NCBI GenBank assembly: GCA_035318925.1
Contig: DATHDS010000004.1
Location: forward strand, 1-60,067
From: VAXT01 sp035318925
GTDB lineage: Bacteria > Actinomycetota > Thermoleophilia > Gaiellales > Gaiellaceae
DNA length: 60,067 bases
Reading direction: 5' to 3'
Positions 8,711 to 17,080 of the stretch are shown here, in pieces (the stretch's first letter is position 1; every line of letters starts with the position of its first letter). The notes under the pieces are model-generated. The model was not told the DNA's origin. It did no database searches and worked only from the letters and a program-made list of their open reading frames with translations. The position numbers and the translations under genes were made by a program.

Positions 8711-8981
8711 TCTGCGTCTCTCGAATCTCCAGGCTGCCCGTGCCGCTGAGGTCGATCCAGGCGCGGCCGGGCCCGCGAACGATTCGCATCATCACGTCCT
8801 CGCAGTGGCAGCAGCGGACGACGACGCCGGGAGCATCGACGTAGACCTCGAGCCGGGCGACCTGCTCGGTTGCGCCGCACGAGCCGCACACGCTCGTCGC
8901 CACCGTCAACTCGACACCGAAGAGCTCGAGCATGAGGCCGCCGATTGCGTTGCCGTCGAGCCTGCGGTCTTCGGTGTCCAC
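8706..8981 (-). CDS. DUF6510-like small zinc-ribbon protein
   Basis: A 91-residue protein with cysteines at 32, 35, 57, 58 and 60 (CGSCG and CCHC), spaced like a zinc ribbon or rubredoxin-type knuckle. The GTG start at 8981 lies 1 nt beyond the stop of the flavin reductase gene, so it is translated with that operon. Proteins like this (DUF6510) are commonly found beside molybdopterin oxidoreductase and flavin reductase genes in actinobacteria. A role as electron carrier or assembly factor is inference. Confidence 0.75.
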   Translation of the reverse strand: MDTEDRRLDGNAIGGLMLELFGVELTVATSVCGSCGATEQVARLEVYVDAPGVVVRCCHCEDVMMRIVRGPGRAWIDLSGTGSLEIRETQT

Positions 8982-8982
8982 T

Positions 8983-9684
8983 TCAGCTCCCCGTGGCGCC
9001 GAAGCGCTCCGTCTTGACGCTCTGCGGCTCGTAGCCGAGCGCGACGAGCCCGTCCGCCGTCGTGTCGACGAACCTCGTCGAGCCGCAGACGAACACCTGG
9101 GGCTCGTCCGTCGCGGGCCAGGCAACCTCGCGCAGGATCTCCTCGTCGATGCGCCGGCCGTACCCGCTCCAGCCGTCGGGCTGCGACCGCGTCAGCGTGT
9201 GAAAGACCTCGAAGCCGTCCTCACGAGCCCCGAGCTCGTCGAGCTCTTCTCGATAGATGACGTCCTCCAACGTCCGCGACGAGTACAAAAGGCGCGTAGG
9301 CGCGGCACTCCCGGCGGCTGCTCGGTGACGGATCATCGCCATCAGCGGCACGACTCCGGATCCGCCGCCCACGAGCAGCAGCGGCCCGGGCTCAGACGGG
9401 TCCCAGACGAAGTAGCCGCCGATCGGCCCCCGCACCTCGAAGCGATCGCCTTCCCGTGCCTCGTCCACGAGGTACGGCGAGACCTCGCCGTCGTCGAGCC
9501 GTTCGACCGTGATCGCAAGCTCACCGTCGGGCGCCGTCGCGATCGAGTAGCTCCGCTCGGCCTGGTACCCGTCCTCCGCGGTGAGCCGCACGTCGAGGTG
9601 CTGGCCGGCGCGGTGCCCGGGCCAGCCGTTCGTCTCGAGCCGGAGCGTCCGGACGCGCGGCGTCTCGGCCATCGTCCCGGCCAC
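8983..9684 (-). CDS. FAD/NAD(P)-binding ferredoxin-reductase-type oxidoreductase
   Basis: About 233 residues with the two-domain ferredoxin-NADP reductase fold. The flavin site motif RSYS is at about 44-47, a GGYF segment follows, and the pyridine-nucleotide loop is VGGGSG at about 105-110. The C-terminal FVCGSTRFVD is the usual nicotinamide-contact region. There is no 2Fe-2S domain, so it should pass electrons to a partner protein. The GTG at 9684 is chosen because family sequence begins near there; the ATG at 9672 is an alternative. It follows the molybdenum oxidoreductase stop by 17 nt. The likely job is electron transfer between NAD(P)H and the molybdoenzyme. Confidence 0.85.
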   Translation of the reverse strand: MAGTMAETPRVRTLRLETNGWPGHRAGQHLDVRLTAEDGYQAERSYSIATAPDGELAITVERLDDGEVSPYLVDEAREGDRFEVRGPIGGYFVWDPSEPGPLLLVGGGSGVVPLMAMIRHRAAAGSAAPTRLLYSSRTLEDVIYREELDELGAREDGFEVFHTLTRSQPDGWSGYGRRIDEEILREVAWPATDEPQVFVCGSTRFVDTTADGLVALGYEPQSVKTERFGATGS

Positions 9685-9701
9685 CTCCGCGGTCAGCCAG
9701 G

Positions 9702-10301
9702 TCAGTCGCCCCAGTACCGCTGTTCCTGCCACGGATCGCCGAGCAAGTGGTAGCCGTTGGACTCCCAGAACCCGGGCTCGTCCTCGTCGCGGAGCGTGAA
9801 GCCGCGCACCCACTTCGCGCTCTTCCAGAAGTACAGGTGCGGGACGAGCAACCGAGCGGGGCCGCCGTGCTCGGGCTCGAGCGGCTGCCCGTCGTAGCCG
9901 AACGCGACCCAGGCCTTGCCGTCGGTGACGTGCTCGAGCGGGAGGTTCGTCGTGTAGCCGCCGTCGCAGAAAGCGAGGAGATGGGTCGCATCGTGCTCGA
10001 CCAGGTCGAGGAGGGTGTCGACCGAGACTCCCTCCCAGACCGTGTCCAGCTTCGACCATTTCGTCACGCAGTGGATGTCGGTCGTCGTTGCCTCGCTCGG
10101 CAACCCTCGAAACTCGGCCCAGCTCCAGCTGACCGGCTCGGCCCCGCCCTCGATCGTGAACGTCCACTCCTCGAGCGGCGTGTGGGGCGTCGGTCCCGCC
10201 GACAGGACCGGGAAGTCGTCCGTCAGGTACTGGCCCGGTGGCACGCGGCCCGGGGGACCCTCTTGACGGCGGCCCCTGAACCCTCGCGAGATGATGCCCA
10301 T
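9702..10301 (-). CDS. sulfite-oxidase-like molybdopterin-dependent oxidoreductase
   Basis: A 199-residue protein of the sulfite oxidase/MsrP molybdopterin fold. The molybdenum ligand is C78 in HCVTKWSK, and the conserved GGPARLLVPHLYFWKSAKW segment lines the cofactor pocket. No Tat or Sec signal is visible, unlike MsrP, so it appears cytoplasmic. It lacks the C-terminal dimerisation domain of full sulfite oxidases. It heads a three-gene operon with a flavin reductase and a cysteine-rich small protein, which suggests an NAD(P)H-linked reductase system. The substrate (a sulfoxide, N-oxide or other) is unknown. Confidence 0.9.
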   Translation of the reverse strand: MGIISRGFRGRRQEGPPGRVPPGQYLTDDFPVLSAGPTPHTPLEEWTFTIEGGAEPVSWSWAEFRGLPSEATTTDIHCVTKWSKLDTVWEGVSVDTLLDLVEHDATHLLAFCDGGYTTNLPLEHVTDGKAWVAFGYDGQPLEPEHGGPARLLVPHLYFWKSAKWVRGFTLRDEDEPGFWESNGYHLLGDPWQEQRYWGD

Positions 10302-10351
10302 GTCCTGCGAGTATCGCCCACCGAGCCGCTGATCGGCGTCAGTTGTCCCGA

Positions 10352-11101
10352 CTACGGCTTTCGGCCGCTGATCAGACCCTGGCGCTTCGTGACGGTGAAT
10401 GCGCCCTGGCGAGCGATTGCCTCCTCCACGGTCTTCCGCGCTCCGCAGAGATCCTCGCCGGCGTAGCGCGAGCTCGAGCGGATGTAGGCGAGCACCGGTT
10501 CGGCTTCGGTCACGGCCAGGCCGTCCTCGAACCGCTCGACGCGAACGTCGGCGAAGAACGGCTGAAGCTGTTCAGGCCCGGTTTCCAGTCCGAACGTCTC
10601 GGCGTAGCGCCCGAGGTCCCAGCCGGGCACGAGAGCATCGAGCTCGGCGAGATGGCCCCGTCCGATCGTCGAGGCATGGAAGGCGCCTCCCGAGACCACC
10701 ACCCTGCTGATTTCTGCAAATGCGCGCGGCCGGTCTGGTACGTGGTACAGCATGTGGTTGGCCAGCGCGGCGTCGAAGGAGTCGGCCGGGAACGGCAGTT
10801 CCTGCGCGTCGGCGACGACACAGACCGCGCGTTCTCCGAGCTCGAGGCGCGCCGCGTCGATCATCCCGGGCGAGAAGTCGGTGAGCGTGAGCGACCAGCT
10901 GGGATCGATCCGCTCGCGGTTGGTTCGCCAGAGCGTTGCCGGGCCGCAGCCGAGGTCGAGGATGCGGGCGTCCCGCCCCGGCGCCTCCCGCTCGAACAGC
11001 CACTCGGCCCAGTGCGGGTTGGTCGAGAAGGCCGCGTGGAGCGCGATCCGGGCCTGGAGGTTGTCGTCAGTTGCGTACTGCTTTCGCAGGCCCTCAGTCA
11101 T
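10352..11101 (-). CDS. class I SAM-dependent methyltransferase
   Basis: A 249-residue methyltransferase with the SAM loop LDLGCGPA at about 48-55, the acidic residue after strand 2 (LTLTDFSPGM), the VVADAQELPF motif and a post-motif ANHMLYHV segment. This layout is of the UbiE/Methyltransferase-11 type, which acts on small molecules. The substrate is not evident. It is a single gene between the molybdenum operon and a hydrolase gene, both on the minus strand. Confidence 0.85.
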   Translation of the reverse strand: MTEGLRKQYATDDNLQARIALHAAFSTNPHWAEWLFEREAPGRDARILDLGCGPATLWRTNRERIDPSWSLTLTDFSPGMIDAARLELGERAVCVVADAQELPFPADSFDAALANHMLYHVPDRPRAFAEISRVVVSGGAFHASTIGRGHLAELDALVPGWDLGRYAETFGLETGPEQLQPFFADVRVERFEDGLAVTEAEPVLAYIRSSSRYAGEDLCGARKTVEEAIARQGAFTVTKRQGLISGRKP

Positions 11102-11162
11102 TGATGCTTGAGCTCGGGTGTGCGAGCGTGCGCGAATGTCGCTCGAGAGGACTGGGTGACGT

Positions 11163-11735
11163 CTACTCGACGCCCTTCAAGAATGCGAGGGCGCGTTGCT
11201 CGAGCAGCGTCGCAGCGCTCTCGTCGTAGTCCGGCAGGCTGTTGTCGGCGAACAGGTGCCGATCGCCGGGGTACAGGAACAACTCCGCGCCGTCGATCGT
11301 CTCGACAAGCTCGCGCGCGGCTGGAAGGTCTTCCAGGGCCCACTCGTCGTCCTCCATCATGTGGATCTGGAGGGGGACTCCCGGCGGCCAGGAGCCGCCG
11401 AACTCCGAGGCTGGGAAAGCAGCGCTAAACAGCAGCGCTCCCTTGGCTCCAGGACGTGTCTGGGCCAGCATCTGCGCCGGCATGACTCCGAGCGAAAACC
11501 CGGCGTAAACGAGCTCGTTCGGCAAGTCTTCGGCGGCCAGTCGACCGCGCTCTTCGATCGTCTCGAAGCCAACCTCCTTCGCGTAGCCGACGCCCTCGTC
11601 CAGGTCGGTGAAGGTCTTGCCGTCGTAGAGGTCGGGCGTGTGAACAACGTGTCCGGCAGCTCGGAGCTCGTCGGCGAATGCGAGGAATCCTTGAGTCTGG
11701 CCCTGTGCGTGATGGAACAGCAGTAGCTCGGTCAC
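11163..11735 (-). CDS. dienelactone hydrolase family protein
   Basis: A 190-residue alpha/beta hydrolase of the dienelactone hydrolase family. The nucleophile elbow is GFSLG with S81, where classical dienelactone hydrolases have cysteine. The acidic residue is in MMEDDEW (about 129-130) and the histidine is H160 in GDRHLF. The opening TELLLFHHAQGQT and the VVHTPDLYDGKTF segment are typical. It probably hydrolyses a small ester or lactone in the cytosol. It is 61 nt upstream of the methyltransferase gene on the same strand. Confidence 0.85.
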   Translation of the reverse strand: MTELLLFHHAQGQTQGFLAFADELRAAGHVVHTPDLYDGKTFTDLDEGVGYAKEVGFETIEERGRLAAEDLPNELVYAGFSLGVMPAQMLAQTRPGAKGALLFSAAFPASEFGGSWPPGVPLQIHMMEDDEWALEDLPAARELVETIDGAELFLYPGDRHLFADNSLPDYDESAATLLEQRALAFLKGVE

Positions 11736-11805
11736 GATGCACTTCTACCATGCTCGGAGACCTCGAAATGCCACGGCCGCACTCACCCTGGCGGCCGGCT
11801 GAGAC

Positions 11806-11857
11806 TGGTGTCAGGTCTTGCAATCACGTACGTATGGCACCGCAAGACCTGACACCA
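11806..11857. repeat. 16-bp inverted repeat with 20-nt loop
   Basis: TGGTGTCAGGTCTTGC (11806-11821) is perfectly inverted as GCAAGACCTGACACCA (11842-11857). The 20-nt loop contains the palindrome ACGTACGT. It lies alone in the 236-nt space between the hydrolase and the divergent TOPRIM gene; I see no other feature there. Size and perfection resemble REP/REPIN-type mobile palindromes more than an operator. Confidence 0.65.
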
Positions 11858-11971
11858 AGCTCATTGGGAGGATTTCGGTCGGCTCCTCGAAGCGAAGCGC
11901 CCGTTCGTCCGTCGGGACGGCGGGGGCCGCGCGCGCTGCGCGGTTCGTCGTAGACCTGATCTGATGCGCGT

Positions 11972-12490
11972 ATGCAGCCGCGCGGAGTGGTGCTCGTTGA
12001 GGGCACGAGCGACCGCCGCGCGGTCGAGGCGCTTGCGCGCCGCCGTGGCCGCGACCTCCAGGCCGAGGGAGTCGCCATCGTGCCGATGGGCGGCTACGGG
12101 AACCTGCCACGCCTCCTCGGGCAGTACTGCGACTTTCGACTCGCGGGGCTCTACGACGTCGGGGAGGAGCCGCACTTCTTGCGCGCATTGGGGTGCGACA
12201 ATCGCGGGGAGCTCGAGCGCGTCGGGTTCTACGCCTGTACGCGCGACCTCGAGGACGAGCTGACACGGGCGGTGGGGCCGGATGGGATGGAGCGGGTGCT
12301 CGCGGAGCAAAACGAGCTGCGCGCGTTCCGGACATACCAGAAACAGCCCGCGCACCGCGCCCGGCCGCTCGAGGAACAGCTGCACGGCTTCTTGTGGAAC
12401 CGCAAGCAGAAATACGCCGTGCTGCTGGTGGAGGCACTCGACCTCGAGCGGGTCCCGCGGCCGCTCGACCGCGTCCTGGCGCACGTCTAG
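11972..12490 (+). CDS. stand-alone TOPRIM-domain protein (OLD-nuclease-like)
   Basis: A 172-residue protein whose N-terminus carries the TOPRIM signature VLVEGTSDRRAVEAL with E10. A predicted strand with acidic residues LAGLYDVGEE (D62, E65, E66) follows. These match the metal-binding sites of OLD-family nucleases and primases, but the ATPase domain that normally precedes TOPRIM in OLD proteins is absent. A nucleic acid cleavage or nucleotidyl-transfer role is possible; many orphan actinobacterial TOPRIM proteins remain uncharacterised. There is no partner gene next to it, so no defence island is visible here. Confidence 0.75.
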   Translation: MQPRGVVLVEGTSDRRAVEALARRRGRDLQAEGVAIVPMGGYGNLPRLLGQYCDFRLAGLYDVGEEPHFLRALGCDNRGELERVGFYACTRDLEDELTRAVGPDGMERVLAEQNELRAFRTYQKQPAHRARPLEEQLHGFLWNRKQKYAVLLVEALDLERVPRPLDRVLAHV

Positions 12491-12617
12491 CTCAGCGCAC
12501 GGGGGAGAGTCAATGCGCGCCTCGGGGGACGCATCGAAGAGGACCCCGAACGGCCCAGCCACCGGCTACTAGCGCCGAGTGACTGGGCTTACGTTCGTTG
12601 GGGAACCCCTCAGGGCC

Positions 12618-13409
12618 TCAGTCGAGCTTCTGAACAAGGACGGAGGCGTTCACATTCGCGAGCGTTCCTCCACCCGTCGTCGGCAGGCCAACGGCCGCAC
12701 TCGACGTGTGATTCTTGAGCGTCAGGACTGCGTTGGCGACTGTGGTGACCACGATCGCCTGTCCCGCGTTTTGCTGGGTGCCGGCGCCTGACCCGTAGAG
12801 CGAACCGGGAACCATCGTTGCGCCGTTGAACAGGGCGAACTGGCTCGTCTCAGTACCGGACACCGAGAACGTGACCCTGTAGACACCGATGTTCACGAGC
12901 ATGATCCCCACAGCACCGGCGGTATGCGTGATACCGGAGATCATGACGCCATTCGTATCGAGCGTGACATTGGATTCCACCGGCACGGTCTGCACGCTGG
13001 CGTTGTAGAGATAGGCGTACTCGGGGGTCGGGCTAGTGCCGGGGATGCCCTGTGGGCCTTCTGGGCCTACCGGGCCTACCGGGCCTACCGGGCCTCCTGC
13101 CCCTCCTGCCCCTCCTGCGCCTGCTGCCCCGACGGCTCCGGTGAGACCGGTGGTGCCGGCGTTGCCCCTGTTGCCCTGGTTGCCCTGGTTGCCGTGCTTG
13201 CCCTTCAGGCCCCTCTTGCCTGTCAGTCCTCGGAAGCCCCTCGGGCCGCGCGGACCGCGGACAGTCTGAGCTCCATGGCTGGACGTGAGGCTCGCCTCAC
13301 TGCCGGACGAACGCGACGGCGCAGCCGAGGCGGTCAAGCCGGCCGGCCCCAGAACAGCGAATGCGCCGATTGTGAGGACGAGAATCCTTCTGTTACTCAA
13401 AGCGGACAT
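12618..13409 (-). CDS. secreted collagen-like protein with C1q/BclA-like C-terminal domain
   Basis: A 263-residue protein with a signal peptide (about 1-29). A Gly-X-Y collagen stretch runs from about residue 52 to 125 (GPRGPRGFRG through GPVGPVGPVGPEG), and a beta-rich C-terminal domain covers about 130-263. That C-terminal region resembles the trimeric C1q/TNF-like domain of BclA-type surface proteins, which seeds triple-helix formation. The low-complexity Gly-X-Y DNA also gives a spurious proline-rich frame on the other strand. It probably sits on or outside the cell surface. It is monocistronic, with about 169 nt upstream for a promoter. Confidence 0.9.
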   Translation of the reverse strand: MSALSNRRILVLTIGAFAVLGPAGLTASAAPSRSSGSEASLTSSHGAQTVRGPRGPRGFRGLTGKRGLKGKHGNQGNQGNRGNAGTTGLTGAVGAAGAGGAGGAGGPVGPVGPVGPEGPQGIPGTSPTPEYAYLYNASVQTVPVESNVTLDTNGVMISGITHTAGAVGIMLVNIGVYRVTFSVSGTETSQFALFNGATMVPGSLYGSGAGTQQNAGQAIVVTTVANAVLTLKNHTSSAAVGLPTTGGGTLANVNASVLVQKLD

Positions 13410-13578
13410 GAATCACATGCCTTTCTCGACTCCAGTTGACCGGGGGTTGCCCAGCCTGGAATTCCATTGGTTGAAAGGGGTGTTGACCGGGCTTCGGCAG
13501 CAACGCGGGTCTGCTGAGGGTCACGGACGCTTTGCACTACCCTGATCGCGTCAAAGAGCGCGACCGCCGAAGGGAAAC

Positions 13579-14376
13579 GTGAACGTCGAACTCGACCCGT
13601 CCAGGAAGCTAAGACTCGGTGACGCCGAGATCGCGTGCATCGGCCTCGGGACGAACCGGCTCGCGAACACACCCACGAACGTCGCCTTCGTCAAGGAAGC
13701 GGTCGCCGCCGGGGTGGGGATGATCGACACCGCCCACAGTTACACCGGTGGAGAAAGCGAGGAGACGATCGGTGCGGCGCTCTCTCCACAGCCCGACAGT
13801 TGCGTCATCGCCACGAAGGGCGGAGGCGGCGGCCCCGGTCGGGGACGCCCGGAGATCCTCCGCGCCGAGATCGAGGAGAGCCTACGCCGGCTGCGCACCG
13901 ACAGCATCGCCCTCTACTACCTGCACCGGATCGACCCGGAGACACCCGTCGAAGAGAGTCTCGCCGCGATCAAGGAGTACCAAGACGGCGGCCAGATCCG
14001 GCACGTCGGCATCTCCGAGGTCTCGATCGAAGAGATCGAGCAAGCCCGGCGGGTCGTGACGATCGCCGCCGTCCAGAACCACTACAACCTCTCCGAGCGC
14101 AAGCACGAGGCGGTCGTCGACTACTGCGCGAAGGAGAACATCGTCTTCGTTCCCTTCTTCCCGCTGCGCGGGGACGGCGGTAGCGCCCTCGCAGGCATCG
14201 CCTCGCGACACAATGCAACGCCGGTCCAGATCACGCTCGCGTGGCTCCTCAAGCGCTCCACGGCGATGTTGCCGATCCCGGGGACGCTCTCGCTCGAGCA
14301 CCTGAAGGAAAACATGGCCGCGTTGCAGATCGAGCTGACCGACGCAGAGTTCGAGACGCTCCGCTCGTTAGGTTGA
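13579..14376 (+). CDS. aldo/keto reductase family protein
   Basis: A 265-residue TIM-barrel oxidoreductase with the catalytic tetrad of aldo/keto reductases: D50 and Y55 in MIDTAHSYTG, K80 in CVIATKGGG, and H116 in YYLHRID. The C-terminal segment ITLAWLLKRS...PIPGT is the usual NADPH 2'-phosphate region. It reduces or oxidises small carbonyl compounds; the physiological substrate is unknown. The start is a GTG at 13579 after the purine-rich GAAGGGAAAC. It precedes a secreted-protein gene by 26 nt. Confidence 0.9.
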   Translation: MNVELDPSRKLRLGDAEIACIGLGTNRLANTPTNVAFVKEAVAAGVGMIDTAHSYTGGESEETIGAALSPQPDSCVIATKGGGGGPGRGRPEILRAEIEESLRRLRTDSIALYYLHRIDPETPVEESLAAIKEYQDGGQIRHVGISEVSIEEIEQARRVVTIAAVQNHYNLSERKHEAVVDYCAKENIVFVPFFPLRGDGGSALAGIASRHNATPVQITLAWLLKRSTAMLPIPGTLSLEHLKENMAALQIELTDAEFETLRSLG

Positions 14377-14402
14377 GTCCAAGTCCGGGCATCTGATCCC
14401 TA

Positions 14403-15698
14403 ATGCTGCTCTGGCGCGCGGTCTTTGTGGGAGTGCTCGCAACTCTGGTCGCCGTCGGTCTGGCGGCTGCGGCACCCGGCACTGTCGATACGACGTTCTC
14501 GCAGGACGGCTGGCTCCGGTCGAGGGACTTCTTCGGCGACTTCCAGGAGTACATGCCCAAGGGGGCGGAGGACATCGCCGTCCAACGCGACGGCAAGATT
14601 GTCGCTACGGGTGAGATCGAGAGCGGATACGAATCACCCTTCGGGGCTTTCCGCTACACCGCCGCTGGAGATCTCGACCGGACGTTCGGCGAGGGCGGAT
14701 GGGTGGACACCGACGTGGGCGACCTGGGTCACGCGCACGCGGTCGCGATCCAGAGGGACGGGAAGATCGTCCTGGCCGGAGACAACTTCGAACAAATCCC
14801 TCGCTGCATCGTGCTCGTCCGCTACCTCCCCGACGGGTTGCTCGACAAGGGGTTCGGGCGCTCGGGAATCGTCCGGACCTGTCGCAGGTCGTTGTCGCCT
14901 CTCGGAACGGACGTGGCCGTTCAGCCGGACGGGAAAATCGTCACACTCGCCTTGAGCTTTCACGACACGCTGCGGCGGCAGTATTACGATCTCGCCGTCC
15001 TGCGGTATCGCGCGGACGGCGGACTCGATCGCAGCTTTTCGCACGACGGAATCGGGATCGTGCTGGGCTTCGGCCAATGGCCGCAAGCGCTCGCGATGCA
15101 GGCCAACGGGTCGATTGTCGTTGCGGGCTCCGAGTACGGCGCGAACCTGACGGACAACTTCGTGGTCGCCAGGCTCCGGCCGAACGGAGCTTCGGATCGC
15201 GCATTCGGCCGCGGCGGGCTCCGGAAGGTGGACTTCGCACGTCGGGACGACCACGCGGATGCGGTCGCCCTCGACGGGCGAGGACGCATCGTGGTCGCCG
15301 GGCAGTCGAGCGTGGGGCAATTGCCCAGAGACCGGCGGCTCGCCCTGGTCAGGCTTCGCGCGGACGGGAACGTGGACAGGCGATTCGGTAGGCGTCTGAC
15401 CAAGTTCGGTCCGCACGGATGCGGAGCCCGGGCGGTCGCAATTCAGCGCGACGGCCGCGTCGTCGTCGCCGGCGTTGCGTACGACGATCCGTCGTGGCTC
15501 GGCGGAGCCTGGGTCGTTGCTCGGTACGAGCCCAGTGGCCGAATCGATCGCTCCTTCGGGCAGCGCGGCTTTATCCTCGGCGACTTCGGGACTGGATTCG
15601 ACTGGGCCGGCTCGATTGCCCTCCAGCCCGACGGGAAGATCGTCGTCGGCGGCCAGGTCTACGAAGACCAAGCGGTCGCACGGTACCTTCCTCGCTAA
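14403..15698 (+). CDS. secreted delta-60-repeat (DUF5122) beta-propeller protein
   Basis: A 431-residue protein with a signal peptide (about 1-24). It is built from about seven repeats of roughly 55 residues carrying the delta-60 pattern D.F...G.....G......A...DGKI..AG. Clear copies are DIAVQRDGKIVATG, AVAIQRDGKIVLAG, DVAVQPDGKIVTLA, and the last, SIALQPDGKIVVGG. The repeats are predicted to form a beta-propeller outside the cell. No enzymatic motif is evident. It lies 26 nt after the aldo/keto reductase gene, though a shared function is not obvious. Confidence 0.85.
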   Translation: MLLWRAVFVGVLATLVAVGLAAAAPGTVDTTFSQDGWLRSRDFFGDFQEYMPKGAEDIAVQRDGKIVATGEIESGYESPFGAFRYTAAGDLDRTFGEGGWVDTDVGDLGHAHAVAIQRDGKIVLAGDNFEQIPRCIVLVRYLPDGLLDKGFGRSGIVRTCRRSLSPLGTDVAVQPDGKIVTLALSFHDTLRRQYYDLAVLRYRADGGLDRSFSHDGIGIVLGFGQWPQALAMQANGSIVVAGSEYGANLTDNFVVARLRPNGASDRAFGRGGLRKVDFARRDDHADAVALDGRGRIVVAGQSSVGQLPRDRRLALVRLRADGNVDRRFGRRLTKFGPHGCGARAVAIQRDGRVVVAGVAYDDPSWLGGAWVVARYEPSGRIDRSFGQRGFILGDFGTGFDWAGSIALQPDGKIVVGGQVYEDQAVARYLPR

Positions 15699-15781
15699 TC
15701 CTGCGGCGCGTTGAATCCTTGCCGAACCGCTGCAACACTGGTCTCCTGAGCGGCGACGAGTACGTAGTCGACATCCCTGTT

Positions 15782-16342
15782 GTGCGGGCGTTCATCGACG
15801 CCGTGCGCGCGTCGATCGGGGCGGACACATCGCCCGAGGCTGCGTGCGATGCCATCCGGCCGCGCTTTGCCGAGCTCCTGGCCGATTCTGCCTGGCTTCC
15901 GCAGGAGTACCGGGAGAGCGCCCCGGAGAGCGGTATGGGGGGAGGTATCGGGCAGTGGCTCCTCTTCCGCGCGGGCGACCGCTCGCTCTCGCTGTTCTCG
16001 CTCGTGGTGCCTCCCGGCGCCCAGACGCCGGTGCACGACCACCTCGCCTGGGGCCTGGTTGGCCTCTACCGCGGCAGCCAGGACGAGGAGATCTACGCTG
16101 AGCGGGACGATCGCCTGGAGCTGGTCGAGCGCCGGACGCTCGGCCCCGGCGACTTCTACGCGCTGGTTCCGCCACGGGACGACATCCATCGGGTCCGAAC
16201 GACTTCGGCCGAGGCCTCGGTCTCGATCCATCTGCTCACAAACGACACCGGCTGCATCTGGCGCCACTCCTACGACCTCGAGTCCGGAGAGCGCGCGCCG
16301 TTCCGTTCTGGCTACGTCAACGTGCCCTGTGACGACCAATAA
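15782..16342 (+). CDS. cysteine/thiol dioxygenase-type cupin protein
   Basis: About 186 residues with the cupin core of the cysteine dioxygenase family. H85 and H87 are in TPVHDHLAWG and H136 is in DDIHRV, giving the three-histidine iron site typical of thiol dioxygenases. A Gly-rich lead-in (GMGGGIGQW) and an LFSLVVPPGAQTPVHDH strand match predicted 3-mercaptopropionate or cysteine dioxygenases. The start is uncertain: GTG at 15782 is used, but an in-frame TTG at 15719 would add 21 residues, and neither has a good ribosome site. It converges on the F420 operon, with 9 nt between the stops. Confidence 0.75.
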   Translation: MRAFIDAVRASIGADTSPEAACDAIRPRFAELLADSAWLPQEYRESAPESGMGGGIGQWLLFRAGDRSLSLFSLVVPPGAQTPVHDHLAWGLVGLYRGSQDEEIYAERDDRLELVERRTLGPGDFYALVPPRDDIHRVRTTSAEASVSIHLLTNDTGCIWRHSYDLESGERAPFRSGYVNVPCDDQ

Positions 16343-16351
16343 TCACTGGCG

Positions 16352-17080
16352 CTACGAAAAGAGGTTGCGCTCGGCCGGCATGACCACGTCCCGCGCTCGG
16401 CCGTCGCCGTCGGCCTTGAGCCCGCGCAGGATCGCAACCGGCGCCCGGTCGAGCTTTCCCATGACGAGCTCGGCCGCGCCGGCGATCTCGTCCGCGATCG
16501 CGATTACGGTCGAGCGCAGCTCATAGCCGTTCGGATCGCGCGCGCCCTTCAGGTCGCGCAGCACCTCGACGCCCGCGGCGCCGATGGCGACGTCAGTCGT
16601 CCCTTGCCGCCACGGGCGCCCGAAGGAGTCGCTCACAACGACGCCGAGCTCGAGGCGGGTCAGCTCTTGCAATCGAGCACGCAGGCGCGCCGCGGAGGCG
16701 TCGGGATCGACGGGGAGGAGGACGACCGTGCCGGGCTCGGGTGCGTTCGAGGCATCGACGCCGCTCGAAGCACAGATGAAGCCGTGGTGCGTCTCGGTGA
16801 TGAGGAGCGAGGCCCGGGCGCGGAGGACGCGCTTCGCCTCGCCGAGGATCACCTCGATCCGGCGCGCGTCCCCCTCCCCGGCGAGCTCGCACGCCCTGGC
16901 CGAGGGCTCGACGTCGTCGAGCTGCACGATCCGCCCTTCGATCTTGGAAATCGCCTTCTGCGCGACGACGAGGATGTCCCCGTCCTGGAGCTGGGCGCGC
17001 TCGGTAATGAGGAGCGCGAGGTCGTCTCCTTCGCGCAGCTCCGGCAGTCCGGGAACAGGGAAGATCGTGAGGCCGGTCAC
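16352..17080 (-). CDS. cofE: coenzyme F420-0:L-glutamate ligase
   Basis: A 242-residue protein starting at a GTG, with the CofE fold. The early ITERAQLQDGDILVVAQKAI, the long ERV-like helix, THHGFICASSGVDASNAP and VVSDSFGRPWRQGTTDVAIG are the nucleotide and F420 binding motifs of this family. It adds glutamates to F420-0 with GTP. It lacks the nitroreductase-like C-terminal half found in mycobacterial FbiB, so reduction of dehydro-F420-0 must be done elsewhere or differently. It is last in the operon; its start overlaps the fno stop by 4 nt (GTGA). Confidence 0.95.
   Translation of the reverse strand: MTGLTIFPVPGLPELREGDDLALLITERAQLQDGDILVVAQKAISKIEGRIVQLDDVEPSARACELAGEGDARRIEVILGEAKRVLRARASLLITETHHGFICASSGVDASNAPEPGTVVLLPVDPDASAARLRARLQELTRLELGVVVSDSFGRPWRQGTTDVAIGAAGVEVLRDLKGARDPNGYELRSTVIAIADEIAGAAELVMGKLDRAPVAILRGLKADGDGRARDVVMPAERNLFS

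Noticed and set aside
8983..10167. A single 394-residue reading frame spanning the flavin reductase and the molybdoenzyme region.
   Set aside because: The N-terminal part is an antisense-like shadow of the molybdoenzyme in another frame; the motifs place the flavin reductase only after 9684.
12500..12617. Possible regulatory RNA between the TOPRIM and collagen-like genes.
   Set aside because: No stable inverted repeat or conserved motif could be seen in this short stretch.
13036..13269. A proline/glycine-rich frame on the plus strand that looks like collagen.
   Set aside because: It is antisense to the Gly-X-Y region of the real collagen-like gene on the minus strand, which has a signal peptide and a C-terminal domain; the plus frame has neither.
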